Assembly: GCA_030681515.1 (NCBI GenBank) | Contig: JAUXSE010000020.1 | Coordinates: 1-64,000 of the forward strand | Length of the DNA: 64,000 nucleotides | From: Geothrix sp. | GTDB taxonomy: Bacteria > Acidobacteriota > Holophagae > Holophagales > Holophagaceae | Reading direction: 5' to 3' | Part shown: positions 15,490-23,793 of the stretch, one piece after another | How positions within the stretch are numbered: the first letter of the stretch is position 1 | Layout: the number at the start of each line of letters is the position of its first letter | Translations under genes and position numbers: made by a program | Notes under the pieces: generated by a model | What the model saw: the letters and a program-made list of their open reading frames with translations, nothing else | Told to the model about the DNA's origin: nothing | Database searches by the model: none

Positions 15490-16479
15490 ATGTCCGCTGA
15501 ACACGCCGAGCAGAGAACCAGGATCCGCATCGCGCTCCTCTCCATCGTCGCGGGTCTCTGCGTCCTCGGGTTGAAGTACCTCTCCTATGTCCTGACGGGG
15601 TCGGTGGCTCTGAAATCCGATGCCATTGAAAGCATCGTGAATGTGGTCGCGGCGGTCTTCGCGCTGGGCGCCATCACCTTCGCCGGCAAGCCCGCCGACA
15701 AGGAGCACCCCTACGGCCACGGCAAGATCGAGCACTTCAGCGCCGCCTTCGAAGGCGGGCTCATCTCCCTGGCCGCCGTGTTCATCCTGCTCGAAGCCGC
15801 CAAGGGCCTCATCTACGGGGTCGAGCTGAAGGATCTGGGCCGAGGCCTCGCCGTGAACCTGCTGGCTGGCGCGATCAACGGCCTGCTGGGCTGGTTCCTC
15901 CTGACCCAGGGCCGCAGGATGCGGTCCAGGGCCCTGGAGGCCGATGGCCACCACATCCTGTCGGATTTCTGGACCACCGTGGGCATCGCTTCGGGCCTGC
16001 TGGCGGTGAAGCTCACGGGCCTCCAGTGGCTGGATCCCCTCCTGGCCATGATCGTGGGACTGCTCCTGGCCCGCACGGGCTTCCGGCTGGTGAAGGAATC
16101 CTCCCAGGCCCTGCTGGACATGGAGGATCCCGAGGTCCTCGGCAAGGTGCTGGCAGCCATGAACCGGACCCGGACCTGGGACATCCTCGCCGTCCACGAG
16201 ATGCGCACCTTCCGCTCCGGCCGCTACACCCATGTGGATGTCCACATGGTGGTGCCCGAGTACTACCCCGTGCGCCAGGCCCATGATCTCTGCGAGCACT
16301 TTGGAATGAGGGCCCTCAAGGAGGGGAACATCGAGGGGGAGATGCACACGCACGTGGATCCCTGTGGCCGGCTGTACTGCGACCGCTGCCCCGCGGAAGG
16401 CTGCACCATCCGGGAGGCCCCCAAGACCGCCGACGCCGCCTTCACCCTGGAAGAGGCCACCTCGGCGGGGCCGAACTGA
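15490..16479 (+). CDS. Cation diffusion facilitator (CDF) metal exporter
   Basis: 329-residue inner-membrane proton/divalent-metal antiporter. It has six hydrophobic segments within residues about 15-205. The metal-binding residues of CDF proteins are visible in ALKSDAIESIVNV (helix 2, D) and EADGHHILSDFWTTVG (helix 5, HxxxD). HPYGHGKIEHFSA lies in the loop. The C-terminal cytoplasmic domain carries HVDVHMVVPEYYPV and an unusual tail, HTHVDPCGRLYCDRCPAEGC, with four Cys and two His that could bind zinc or iron. The metal (Zn, Fe, Mn, Co) cannot be told. The ATG at 15490 aligns with the family start. Confidence 0.9.
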   Translation: MSAEHAEQRTRIRIALLSIVAGLCVLGLKYLSYVLTGSVALKSDAIESIVNVVAAVFALGAITFAGKPADKEHPYGHGKIEHFSAAFEGGLISLAAVFILLEAAKGLIYGVELKDLGRGLAVNLLAGAINGLLGWFLLTQGRRMRSRALEADGHHILSDFWTTVGIASGLLAVKLTGLQWLDPLLAMIVGLLLARTGFRLVKESSQALLDMEDPEVLGKVLAAMNRTRTWDILAVHEMRTFRSGRYTHVDVHMVVPEYYPVRQAHDLCEHFGMRALKEGNIEGEMHTHVDPCGRLYCDRCPAEGCTIREAPKTADAAFTLEEATSAGPN

Positions 16480-16985
16480 CGTCTAATACTGATTTGCATT
16501 CAAAGAATAAGGAACACCACCAAGATCCCATGCCGGGTGACTCGGCGCCTGGGTTGGGATGAAAAAGAAGAAATGCATTTAGCCGGTGATAGACGGCGAT
16601 TCACGGTGATGGGGCCGTTTGCCACGCAGCACGGGCTCCACCCAGGGGCGGGCCCATGCGGGATACATCGCTTCTTTATCACCGTCACCACCGTAGATCA
16701 CCGGCTTCATTCTTTTGCTTTGTTGCCCAGGATGGAGGGACGGATTTTCAGGAGAGACACCAAGACACCAAGAACAGCAAAAGCCAGCACCCACGGCTTT
16801 CTTGGTGCCCTTGGTGCCTTGGTGGTGAGAAGTCATTTTCTGTTGCCTTGAATGCTTATTGGTATAAGAAAACCAAGAGCTACTACCACGAAGACGGGAA
16901 GACCACGAAGGGAAGCTTGTTCTTCTTCGTCGTCGTCGTCGTCTTGTCTTCGTGGTGATTTTTTTAGTTGATCAATGGCAGGCGC
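16480..16985. repeat. Repeat-filled intergenic region with three long hairpins
   Basis: About 506 bases with no supported gene. Three imperfect inverted repeats follow one another. (1) Arms 16581-16610 and 16678-16706, built on AGCCGGTGAT...CACGGTGAT. (2) Arms about 16757-16772 (ACACCAAGACACCAAG) and 16798-16820 (TTCTTGGTGCCCTTGGTG). (3) Arms 16885-16895 (ACCACGAAGAC) and 16946-16956, with a GTC triplet run between (16929-16943) and a T7 tail that could terminate transcription. The region is less GC-rich than the genes. A frame of about 100 codons crosses the repeats but has no coding signature and is not counted. Confidence 0.7.
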
Positions 16986-16988
16986 AGA

Positions 16989-17972
16989 TCAGGCGGCGCC
17001 CTGGTGCCTCAATGCGTCAATGGCGGCCATGAGGGACTGGGCATCGCTGGCGGCGTGCAGGTTCTGGCGGAAGCCGTGGCCGCCGGGCACGCCCTTGGTG
17101 AACCAGGCGCCGATCTTCTTGATCTTGTGCAGCGCCTCGCGGGGCTCCAGCAGGTCCAGCAGGATCTGGAAGAGCCGCAGCGTGGCGTCTATGCGCATCT
17201 CCGTGGTCACCCCGAATCCGGGATCCAGGATCTGCCGGAAGAGGAAGGGGTTGTAGAGGGCGCCCCGGCCGATCATCACCGCCGCGCAGCCGGTTTCCTC
17301 GACCATGCGGAAGGCGTCGGCGGCCGCGTTCACATCGCCGTTGCCGATGATCGGGTACGAGGTGCCCGCGTCCACGGCCCGGGCGATGATGCTCCAGTCC
17401 GCGTGGCCCTCGTACTGCTGGGCGCGGGTGCGGGGGTGGATGGCCAGGGCCTGCACGCCCGCCGCTTCGAACATATGGAGGAAGTCCAGGAACTCGCCAC
17501 GATCCTTCTGCGTTGCATCCCAGCCCGCGCGCATCTTCACCGTCACCGGCACCTTCACGGCCTTCACCATGGCCGTGACGCAGCGCTCCGCCAGACGGAT
17601 GTCCCGCAGCAGCGCCGACCCCGCGCCACCCTTGGTCACGTTGCTGGCCGGGCAGCCCATGTTCAGGTCCACCAGATCCGCGCCCGCGGCCTCGCACAGC
17701 ACCGCGCCCTCCGCCAGGGCCTCGGGCCGCCCGCCCGATATCTGCATGGACAGCGGCCGCTCCCCCGTGGCCGCCATCATCCGCTCCGCCTTCACCGCAT
17801 GCCGGATCAGCGCCTCGCTGCTGATCATCTCCGACACCGTGAGCCCCACCCCGCCGATCTCCCGGATGAACTTGCGGAAGGGCTGATCGGTGATCTCGTG
17901 CAATGGCGCCATCACGAGGCGATTGGACACCTCAACGGGACCGATGTGGAATGGGGAATGCGGGAAGGTCAC
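16989..17972 (-). CDS. dusB: tRNA-dihydrouridine synthase (DusB-like)
   Basis: 327-residue FMN enzyme that reduces uridines in the tRNA D-loop. Motifs: NRLVMAPLHEITDQPFRKF (about 17-35), the catalytic Cys in DLNMGCPASNVTKGGAG (about 98-114), VTVKMRAGWD, and IGNGDVNAA with MIGRGALYNPFLF near the C-terminal barrel. Length fits DusB. The start is GTG 17970-17972 (MTFPHSPFHIGP). In many proteobacteria dusB pairs with fis; here the upstream side carries an RT cassette and rho instead. Confidence 0.94.
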   Translation of the reverse strand: MTFPHSPFHIGPVEVSNRLVMAPLHEITDQPFRKFIREIGGVGLTVSEMISSEALIRHAVKAERMMAATGERPLSMQISGGRPEALAEGAVLCEAAGADLVDLNMGCPASNVTKGGAGSALLRDIRLAERCVTAMVKAVKVPVTVKMRAGWDATQKDRGEFLDFLHMFEAAGVQALAIHPRTRAQQYEGHADWSIIARAVDAGTSYPIIGNGDVNAAADAFRMVEETGCAAVMIGRGALYNPFLFRQILDPGFGVTTEMRIDATLRLFQILLDLLEPREALHKIKKIGAWFTKGVPGGHGFRQNLHAASDAQSLMAAIDALRHQGAA

Positions 17973-18009
17973 TGTTGCTCTCGCTTGCGACCTTTCAGTC
18001 TAGCGTGTG

Positions 18010-18040
18010 CTCTGAATTTGGCCTGCGGCCAAATTCAGAG
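18010..18040. repeat. Perfect 14-bp hairpin, left flank of RT gene
   Basis: CTCTGAATTTGGCC (18010-18023), loop TGC, then the exact reverse complement (18027-18040). It closely resembles the hairpin at 19743-19771 on the other side of the reverse transcriptase gene. There is no T-run, so it is not a classical terminator. A second small hairpin, GGAGGC/GCCTCC, follows at 18045-18060. Confidence 0.85.
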
Positions 18041-18150
18041 GTGGGGAGGCTGGCGCCTCCTAATATGAGGAGAGGATGTTACCTAGGTGTTTTCCCTTCG
18101 GAGAAGGCCATCTCACCACGCGTTAGTACCCAGGCCAATTTCCGAAAATG

Positions 18151-19719
18151 TTAGATGAGCTTTTCAATAGCGCCACTAATACCGTTGGCAAGCTTCCAAT
18201 GCTTGCGTTCGTCGACGCCAAGCTTTCGACTCGCAAAGAGGATTGCAAGCCGCAACAATGGTGAAGCTCCCACATAGTCATCCTTTATGGCAACAGCCTC
18301 AGAACGATTGCCAGATGAATGTAATGCAAGTGCAGCGTGGCGCTTGACTACCTCAGATGTGGACTCGGAATAAAGCGAGACAATATCTCCCGCGTGATTC
18401 CATACAGACCCTGACGCAAAAATATGGAGGATCCACATGGCGTAGTACGGGGGCGGTGGATTTCTCTTGCTCTTAAGTGGACTAAGGAGTTTTGTCGAAA
18501 CCCTTCTCTGTTCGGCGCGTGTCAGGTCTTCAAACGACAAGACATACTTAGCCATTTGTTCGGCTAAAGGATAGAGGAGTTCTGCATTTTCAATAACAAG
18601 ATCAAGGACCTCGCGCTTGAGTGTAGGTGGTGCCCCAGGGATACGTGGAAGCTTCGTGAGGGCGTATACAACGGCTTCGTAGTCGACAAGCGAAGTGTCA
18701 GCAAGAGATGCTTCGAGCATGCCCTTGAGGTCAGTACCTTGGAGCACCGCCAGAGCTTCCTGGACCTCCGATTCGTTGGGTTCGCCTTCTTCTCCATTTT
18801 CGTACCCGATACTAAAATCACGGAACATGTTTACAACAGTGTCACGGTCGGTGAGTTGCTCTTCATGTCGAGACAAGACCTCAATCTTGTACACATCGAT
18901 CGGAAGTATCTTTGTCTTCGCTGACTGAAGAGTCAATCCGTGATTGGAATAGAGCCATTCGCCAAGACCAAAAAGTACGGACTGCGCTTCGTACTCGGAT
19001 TTGCAAAAGATGTTGTAGTCATCGACCCATCGGACAAAGTTGATGCCTTTGCTCTGCAAGGTGGCATCGACATCGATCAGAATGGCTTCGCCGAGCAAAC
19101 GAGATGCATACGGCCCAACAGGAATGCCATAACTGTTTCGTTCCATTAGATTGCCAATGAGCTTTCGTACCAGCACACGTGCAACGTCCCGGACTCGCTG
19201 ACTTGTCGCCACAGTCTCGATGACATTCTCTAATCGATGCTGGTATATGCGTGGATAGAAATCTGCGATATCAGCCATCGCCACGAATTTTACTTGTGCC
19301 GTTTCGGCCTTAGCGTCTAACTGTTGTCGGTAAGCTTCGTATGATCCTTTTGATCCGTAAATTACTTGTGGCTTAGTAATGTCAGCTCTGTAAGAAAATA
19401 CGCGCTTCGCCTTTATCCCTACGCGATTCGCTTCGATATCGTTCTTTGTGATCAGCACCAAGGCCGTATAGAGCAACAAGTCCTGTGGGTGAAGCAGGTG
19501 CACCACCCGAATATTTGCGCGGCTCTTCGGTGCAAACACCTTCATCACTTTGAATGGTTCATAGGTGTCCAAGTCGATCTTTTCTAGGACATTTCTGACA
19601 GCTGGCCAATTGTTGGCTACGACATCCCACTCAGGTGGATCTGGAAGCATCGTGCTATAGCCATGATGAGCTATGGCAGCGAATGCATTGTCGAGTTCAA
19701 CACCTGTCAACGTAAACAC
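18151..19719 (-). CDS. Reverse transcriptase, UG/Abi (defence-associated) type
   Basis: 522-residue protein from GTG 19717-19719 (GAGG Shine-Dalgarno 8 bases upstream). RT blocks are visible: PKSRANIRVVHLLHPQD (residues 64-80), catalytic block A AMADIADFYPRIY (147-159, Asp150), block B SYGIPVGPYASRLLGE (196-211), catalytic FVRWVDDYNIF (228-238, VDD in place of YADD) and GLTLQSAKTKIL (261-272). There is no maturase, endonuclease or group II intron signature. The C-terminal about 240 residues are alpha-helical and HEAT-like (VVKRHAALALHSSG), the architecture of AbiA/AbiK and several UG reverse transcriptases involved in phage defence. The gene is visibly AT-richer than rho and dusB on either side and is bracketed by related hairpins. 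The defence role is inferred from the family. Confidence 0.85.
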   Translation of the reverse strand: MFTLTGVELDNAFAAIAHHGYSTMLPDPPEWDVVANNWPAVRNVLEKIDLDTYEPFKVMKVFAPKSRANIRVVHLLHPQDLLLYTALVLITKNDIEANRVGIKAKRVFSYRADITKPQVIYGSKGSYEAYRQQLDAKAETAQVKFVAMADIADFYPRIYQHRLENVIETVATSQRVRDVARVLVRKLIGNLMERNSYGIPVGPYASRLLGEAILIDVDATLQSKGINFVRWVDDYNIFCKSEYEAQSVLFGLGEWLYSNHGLTLQSAKTKILPIDVYKIEVLSRHEEQLTDRDTVVNMFRDFSIGYENGEEGEPNESEVQEALAVLQGTDLKGMLEASLADTSLVDYEAVVYALTKLPRIPGAPPTLKREVLDLVIENAELLYPLAEQMAKYVLSFEDLTRAEQRRVSTKLLSPLKSKRNPPPPYYAMWILHIFASGSVWNHAGDIVSLYSESTSEVVKRHAALALHSSGNRSEAVAIKDDYVGASPLLRLAILFASRKLGVDERKHWKLANGISGAIEKLI

Positions 19720-19742
19720 GGGGTGAACCTCATTTCGTTTAA

Positions 19743-19771
19743 CTCGGAATTTGGCGCAGCCAAATTCCGAG
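19743..19771. repeat. Perfect 13-bp hairpin, right flank of RT gene
   Basis: CTCGGAATTTGGC (19743-19755), loop GCA, then the exact reverse complement (19759-19771). It differs from the left-flank hairpin by one compensated base pair (T-A against G-C at arm position 4) and one fewer C-G pair next to the loop. It sits between the RT start and the rho stop. By the loop sequence the two copies are in opposite orientation. Confidence 0.85.
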
Positions 19772-19779
19772 CGAAGCCA

Positions 19780-21072
19780 CTACCTACGAGCCGGCGGCTC
19801 CTGCAGGTTCGCCAAAAACTCATCGTTCGTCTTCGATTTCCCCAGCCGGTCCAGGAGCAGCTCCATGCTTTCGCTGGGGCCGCTGGCGCTGAGGATCTTG
19901 CGGAGCACCCAGATCTTGGCGAGCTTGGCGGCATCGATGAGCAGGTCTTCCTTGCGGGTGCCGGATTTCTGGATGTCCATGGACGGGAAGATGCGCTTGT
20001 CGCTGAGCTTGCGATCGAGCACGATCTCGCTGTTGCCGGTGCCCTTGAATTCCTCGAAGATCACGTCGTCCATGCGGCTGCCGGTCTCGATGAGGGCCGT
20101 GGCGATGATGGTGAGGCTGCCACCGGCTTCGATGTTGCGGGCCGCGCCGAAGAAGCGCTTCGGCCTTTGCAGCGCATTGGAGTCCACGCCGCCGCTGAGC
20201 ACCTTGCCGCTGGGGGGTACCACGGTGTTGTAGGCCCGGCCCAGGCGGGTGATGGAATCCAGCAGGATCACCACGTCCTTCTTGTGCTCCACGAGACGCT
20301 TGGCCTTCTCTATGACCATCTCGGCCACCTGGACGTGGCGGGTGGCGGGCTCGTCGAAGGTGCTGGACACCACCTCGCCCTTCACGCTGCGCTCCATGTC
20401 GGTGACTTCCTCGGGCCGCTCGTCGATGAGCAGCACGATGAGGAAGACCTCCGGGTGGTTGGCGGTGATGGAATTGGCGATGTTCTGCAGCAGCACGGTC
20501 TTGCCGGTGCGCGGCGGGGCCACGATGAGCGCCCGCTGGCCCTTGCCCAGCGGCGTCATCAGGTCCATGACGCGGGTGCTCAGCTCCTGGGGATCCCGTT
20601 CCATGCGCAGGTGATGCTTGGGGTAGAGGGGCACCAGGTCGTCGAAATGCACCCGTTCCTTCGCGTTTTCCGGTGGGTCGAAGTTCACGGCATCCACCCG
20701 CAGCATGGCGAAGAACTTTTCGCCCTCCTTGGGTGCGCGGATCATGCCGGACAGCGTATCGCCGGTGCGCAGGTTGAACTTGCGGATCTGGCTGGGCGAG
20801 ATGTAGATGTCCTCGGGCCCGGCGAGGTAGTTCTGATCGGGGCTGCGCAGGAAGCCGAAACCCTCCGGCAGCACCTCCAGCACGCCCTCGGAGAAGAACT
20901 GCCCTTCGGCCTCGGCCTGGGCCTGGAGCACCCGGAACACCAGCTCCTGCTTGCGCATGGCCAGCGGATTCTCGATCTCCAGATCCTTCGACAGTTCGGC
21001 GAGCTTGCCGATGGAGAGTTCCTTGAGCGCTTGCAGGCTCAGGACGGTCGGGGGCTGAGAAGGGGTGGCCAT
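19780..21072 (-). CDS. rho: Transcription termination factor Rho
   Basis: 430-residue hexameric RNA helicase. An N-terminal Rho-N helical domain (about 10-50) precedes an S1/CSD-like RNA-binding domain ([23 protein letters not shown], about 69-91). The ATPase core has Walker A APPRTGKT (about 182-189), Walker [18 protein letters not shown] and the Q/R-loop region [20 protein letters not shown]. Length is normal. A GAGG Shine-Dalgarno precedes the ATG at 21072. Confidence 0.98.
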   Translation of the reverse strand: MATPSQPPTVLSLQALKELSIGKLAELSKDLEIENPLAMRKQELVFRVLQAQAEAEGQFFSEGVLEVLPEGFGFLRSPDQNYLAGPEDIYISPSQIRKFNLRTGDTLSGMIRAPKEGEKFFAMLRVDAVNFDPPENAKERVHFDDLVPLYPKHHLRMERDPQELSTRVMDLMTPLGKGQRALIVAPPRTGKTVLLQNIANSITANHPEVFLIVLLIDERPEEVTDMERSVKGEVVSSTFDEPATRHVQVAEMVIEKAKRLVEHKKDVVILLDSITRLGRAYNTVVPPSGKVLSGGVDSNALQRPKRFFGAARNIEAGGSLTIIATALIETGSRMDDVIFEEFKGTGNSEIVLDRKLSDKRIFPSMDIQKSGTRKEDLLIDAAKLAKIWVLRKILSASGPSESMELLLDRLGKSKTNDEFLANLQEPPARR

Positions 21073-21129
21073 AGGTCACCTCGGCGGTAGAGTGAGTCAG
21101 GAGTGGCTCGGGAATGCTGACAGGATAGG

Positions 21130-21975
21130 TCAGTTTTGCGTATCGGCCAAACCCGGTCCCACTTCAAGCATGAAATCCCGCACCCGGGCCACGAAGCCCT
21201 TGGGATCCTCCACGGGATAGGCATGGCCGATGCCGGGCACCACCTCGAAGCGGCTATGCGGAATCCGGTGGGCTGTCTCCTGGCACTTCCAGGGCGGGGT
21301 CAGCAGATCCTCGGCGCCGCTGAGCAGCAGCACGGGGGCCTGGATGCGGTCCAGCCGGTCCCGGATGTCCCAGCCCAGGGTGCCGCGAATCTGGTGCAGA
21401 TTCCCGTGCTGGGGCCGACCGGCGCCGCCGGTCACCACTTGATGGTAGGCGCGAAGGACGCCATGCCGGGCCTCCAGGAAGGCGTCGCCCCACAGGAAGG
21501 GCGCCACGGCGTCGAACTGCATGAGCGGCCCGCCCACCTCCAGGCAGCGGGCCCAGTGCTCAGTCTTGAGGCTCATGGCGAAGTCGGAACGGGGCATGGC
21601 GCTGGTGAGTACCCCTCCGGCGAAGGCCCAGGGATGGGTGGTGAGCAGTTCGAGACTCATGGCGCTGCCGTTGGACAGCCCGATCAGCCAGGGCCGCAGG
21701 ACGCCCAGGGCCTGGAACAATTCCCAGGCCTCGGAAGCCAGCAGGGCCGTGGGATAGGGGCCTTCCAGGGGCGCGTCGGACTTCCCCTGCCCCCGGCTGT
21801 CGAAGGTGAGGATGCGGTGGCGATCCGCCAGTCCCGGCAGCACGCCGGCCCACATGGTGGTGTCCGACAGCAGGCCGTTCAGCAGCACCAGCCAGGGGCC
21901 GGCCGGGTTGCCCTGGACTCGGTAGTGGAGCTTCAGGCCCGACGGGAGCGTGGCGAAGGTCGGCTGGAGCCTCAC
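21130..21975 (-). CDS. Alpha/beta-fold hydrolase
   Basis: 281-residue hydrolase with the classic order of motifs: oxyanion strand LLNGLLSDTTMW (about 31-42), FDSRGQGKSDAP (about 58-69), nucleophile Ser in LIGLSNGSAMSLE (about 97-109), acid in LLLSGAEDLLTPP (about 225-237) and catalytic His in PGIGHAYPVEDP (about 256-267). There is no signal peptide. The substrate cannot be inferred; esterase, lactonase or BioH/PcaD-like roles are possible. GTG start, one base after the SixA stop on the same strand, so the two form an operon. Confidence 0.88.
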   Translation of the reverse strand: MRLQPTFATLPSGLKLHYRVQGNPAGPWLVLLNGLLSDTTMWAGVLPGLADRHRILTFDSRGQGKSDAPLEGPYPTALLASEAWELFQALGVLRPWLIGLSNGSAMSLELLTTHPWAFAGGVLTSAMPRSDFAMSLKTEHWARCLEVGGPLMQFDAVAPFLWGDAFLEARHGVLRAYHQVVTGGAGRPQHGNLHQIRGTLGWDIRDRLDRIQAPVLLLSGAEDLLTPPWKCQETAHRIPHSRFEVVPGIGHAYPVEDPKGFVARVRDFMLEVGPGLADTQN

Positions 21976-21976
21976 A

Positions 21977-22453
21977 TCAGTCCCTGAGTTCCGCGGGCTG
22001 GAAATGCCGCTCGAAGCGCCAGGTGCCGTTCTTCCACCTGATGACTGTGCAGCTGGCCTTCTTCATGTCCAGGACCTGGCCCGTGAGATGGAAGAGCAGA
22101 TCGCTGAGGAAGGGCTGGTGGCTGATGAGGGCCAGCACCTCGCCGGTCCCCGCCTCGGCCATGAGACCCCGCAACCAGAGATCCACCTGGGGCGGGTGTC
22201 CATCCGGCCTGAGATCGGCACAGGGTTCCATCGGGAAGGCGCCCGCCGCCTCCTGGAGGCAGGTCATGGTTTCCGCCGCTCGCCGGTAGGGGCTGTTGTA
22301 GCCCCGGGTGGGGGCGTAGCCCAGTGAGACCAGGCCCCGCATGGCCGCACGGGTCTTGATCCAGCCCTCCCCGGTCAAGGCGCGATCCGCGTCCCTCTGA
22401 CCGGTGTGGGGGTCCTCGGCGATGCCGTGGCGGATGAGCAGGAGGGTCGTCAC
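21977..22453 (-). CDS. sixA: Phosphohistidine phosphatase SixA-like (histidine phosphatase superfamily)
   Basis: 158-residue phosphatase. Catalytic RHG motif in TLLLIRHGIAED (residues about 3-14), the Arg region in YNSPYRRAAET and the second His in LISHQPFLSDL, in the order and length of SixA, which removes phosphate from HPt domains such as ArcB. The GTG at 22451-22453 was chosen because TLLLIRHG should be at the N-terminus and an AGGAA ribosome site precedes it; that site sits in a hairpin loop (separate entry). A longer in-frame start exists but adds a charged, non-conserved tail. Confidence 0.85.
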   Translation of the reverse strand: MTTLLLIRHGIAEDPHTGQRDADRALTGEGWIKTRAAMRGLVSLGYAPTRGYNSPYRRAAETMTCLQEAAGAFPMEPCADLRPDGHPPQVDLWLRGLMAEAGTGEVLALISHQPFLSDLLFHLTGQVLDMKKASCTVIRWKNGTWRFERHFQPAELRD

Positions 22454-22472
22454 GCGGCACTTCCTGTGCCGC
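22454..22472 (-). promoter_or_regulatory. Hairpin presenting the sixA ribosome-binding site
   Basis: On the minus strand GCGGCAC, AGGAA, GTGCCGC form a perfect 7-bp stem with the Shine-Dalgarno AGGAA exactly in the loop; the GTG start codon follows the stem with no gap. A folded stem would crowd the initiation region while exposing the Shine-Dalgarno, which suggests translational control. Confidence 0.5.
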
Positions 22473-22593
22473 GCCCTCCGGGCTTCGGCTTCGCCAAAGT
22501 GGCCCTCCATCGATCGGGCGCCGTGCGCCCTCCCGCTCGCCGGGGCTCGCGGTGATGGAGCCTCTGCTCCTGCTGCGTGCTCATGCCACCATC

Positions 22594-23685
22594 CTACCGC
22601 TTTCGCGTGGCTTTCCAGGCCAGCTGTGCAGCGTGCCGGCGGTGGGCCGCCAGGTACCGCGCATCCTCGGCGTACGTGGTGGGATAGATGGCCGGCACGG
22701 GCTGGGGCTTCAGTTCCTCGTCCACGTTCGCGAAGGTGAAGATGCAGCTGTTGGAGAGGTTCGTCTGGGTCCGGTCCCGGCTCACCCGGATGATATCGGT
22801 CTCCACGCAGACGCTGGTGCGACCTGAATAGACGGCCCGGCTCAGGAACTGCAGCTTGTCGCCCATGCGAACGGGCTGGACGAAATTGATGCGGTTCACG
22901 GCCACGATCACCGGACGGTTCGGAGCCACCTGCTCCGCGCAGATGGCCGACTGTTCGTAGGCCCGCCGGATCAGGTGCCCGCCGAAAATTTTGCTGGGCA
23001 CGTTCTCATGCTCAGGATAGGTGCGTTCCCATCCGCTGGTAACGCAGTCCGCCACCAGCAGATCCCGGAATCCCGGCCCGTCCTGGGCCGTATGCAGAGC
23101 GGCCAGGAGGGCGTATTCCTCCCGGCTCGGTGGTTCCAGGGCCAGGTCCATCTGCTGGCGGTAGCCCTCCCGGCGCGCGATGGCGCGCTCCCAGCGCCGC
23201 ACCGCCAGGGCGTCAGCGGGTTCAAAGGCCGGGAGCCTGAGGCTCTCCGCGCCCCCTCCCGCGGTGCTTCGAGCCACCATCGTGAAGTAGCAGGATGCGA
23301 TGTGGGCCGGTGGACGGTCGCCGGGGCCGGCCGGGTGCTCGACGCGGATCCCCACTTCGAGGCTCGTGCGCCCCACGAAATTGACCCGGGCCCTGAACAC
23401 CAGGTCGCGGTTCACATCCGCGGCGCTGCGGACGTAGATATTGTCAATGGCCGCCGTCACCACGCGGGCCTGGGGATGGGCGCTGCAGACGTAGTCGAGG
23501 GCGCACTCCTCCGCCAGCTTGTCGAGGACTTCCAGGATCAGTCCGAAGCGGACATTGGCCGGAAGATCCTCGTCGAGCAGCATGTAGCGCCGCCGGAGGG
23601 AGGGATCGGAAGCAAGGGGGAGCGTGAGGACGCGATCATCGGGGAGGGCCATGGCTGAGTGTGGCGTATTCCTCATGTTTTTCAT
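22594..23685 (-). CDS. Acyl-CoA thioesterase/hydrolase with two hotdog domains
   Basis: 363-residue protein with tandem hotdog folds, as in ACOT9-like acyl-CoA hydrolases. Domain 1 (about 40-150) includes RYMLLDEDLPANVRFGLILEVLD and FRARVNFVGRTSLEVGIRVEHP. Domain 2 (about 215-340) includes SKIFGGHLIRRAYEQS and FVQPVRMGDKLQFLSRAVYSGRTSVCVE, the usual hotdog helix and strand pattern. It should cleave acyl-CoA to free acid and CoA. Start codons: ATG 23685 has GGAAG just upstream; ATGs 12 and 36 bases further in, and a GTG at 23742, are alternatives. Divergent from the DEAD-box helicase gene. Confidence 0.85.
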   Translation of the reverse strand: MKNMRNTPHSAMALPDDRVLTLPLASDPSLRRRYMLLDEDLPANVRFGLILEVLDKLAEECALDYVCSAHPQARVVTAAIDNIYVRSAADVNRDLVFRARVNFVGRTSLEVGIRVEHPAGPGDRPPAHIASCYFTMVARSTAGGGAESLRLPAFEPADALAVRRWERAIARREGYRQQMDLALEPPSREEYALLAALHTAQDGPGFRDLLVADCVTSGWERTYPEHENVPSKIFGGHLIRRAYEQSAICAEQVAPNRPVIVAVNRINFVQPVRMGDKLQFLSRAVYSGRTSVCVETDIIRVSRDRTQTNLSNSCIFTFANVDEELKPQPVPAIYPTTYAEDARYLAAHRRHAAQLAWKATRKR

Positions 23686-23793
23686 GGAACTTCCGTGAGA
23701 TACTAAGCGTTTGGGCCCCTCCCGGCTGGCGCTGTCCGCCACTAGAGATTGCCAGTCGGCACACTCGCGCAGGGATAGCCCCGGGAGATACCA

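Noticed and set aside
16537-16851. A gene of about 104 codons upstream of dusB
   Set aside because: It crosses the inverted repeats, has no ribosome site and no family resemblance. The repeats explain the open frame.
18151-19719. Group II intron maturase or DGR reverse transcriptase
   Set aside because: There is no maturase X domain or HNH and no intron RNA domains V/VI nearby, and no template/variable repeat pair in the neighbourhood. VDD and the helical tail fit UG/Abi RTs better.
18010-19771. RT-flanking hairpins as ordinary terminators
   Set aside because: Neither has a U-tract. The right one lies directly upstream of the RT start codon, where a terminator would cut off read-through expression from rho.
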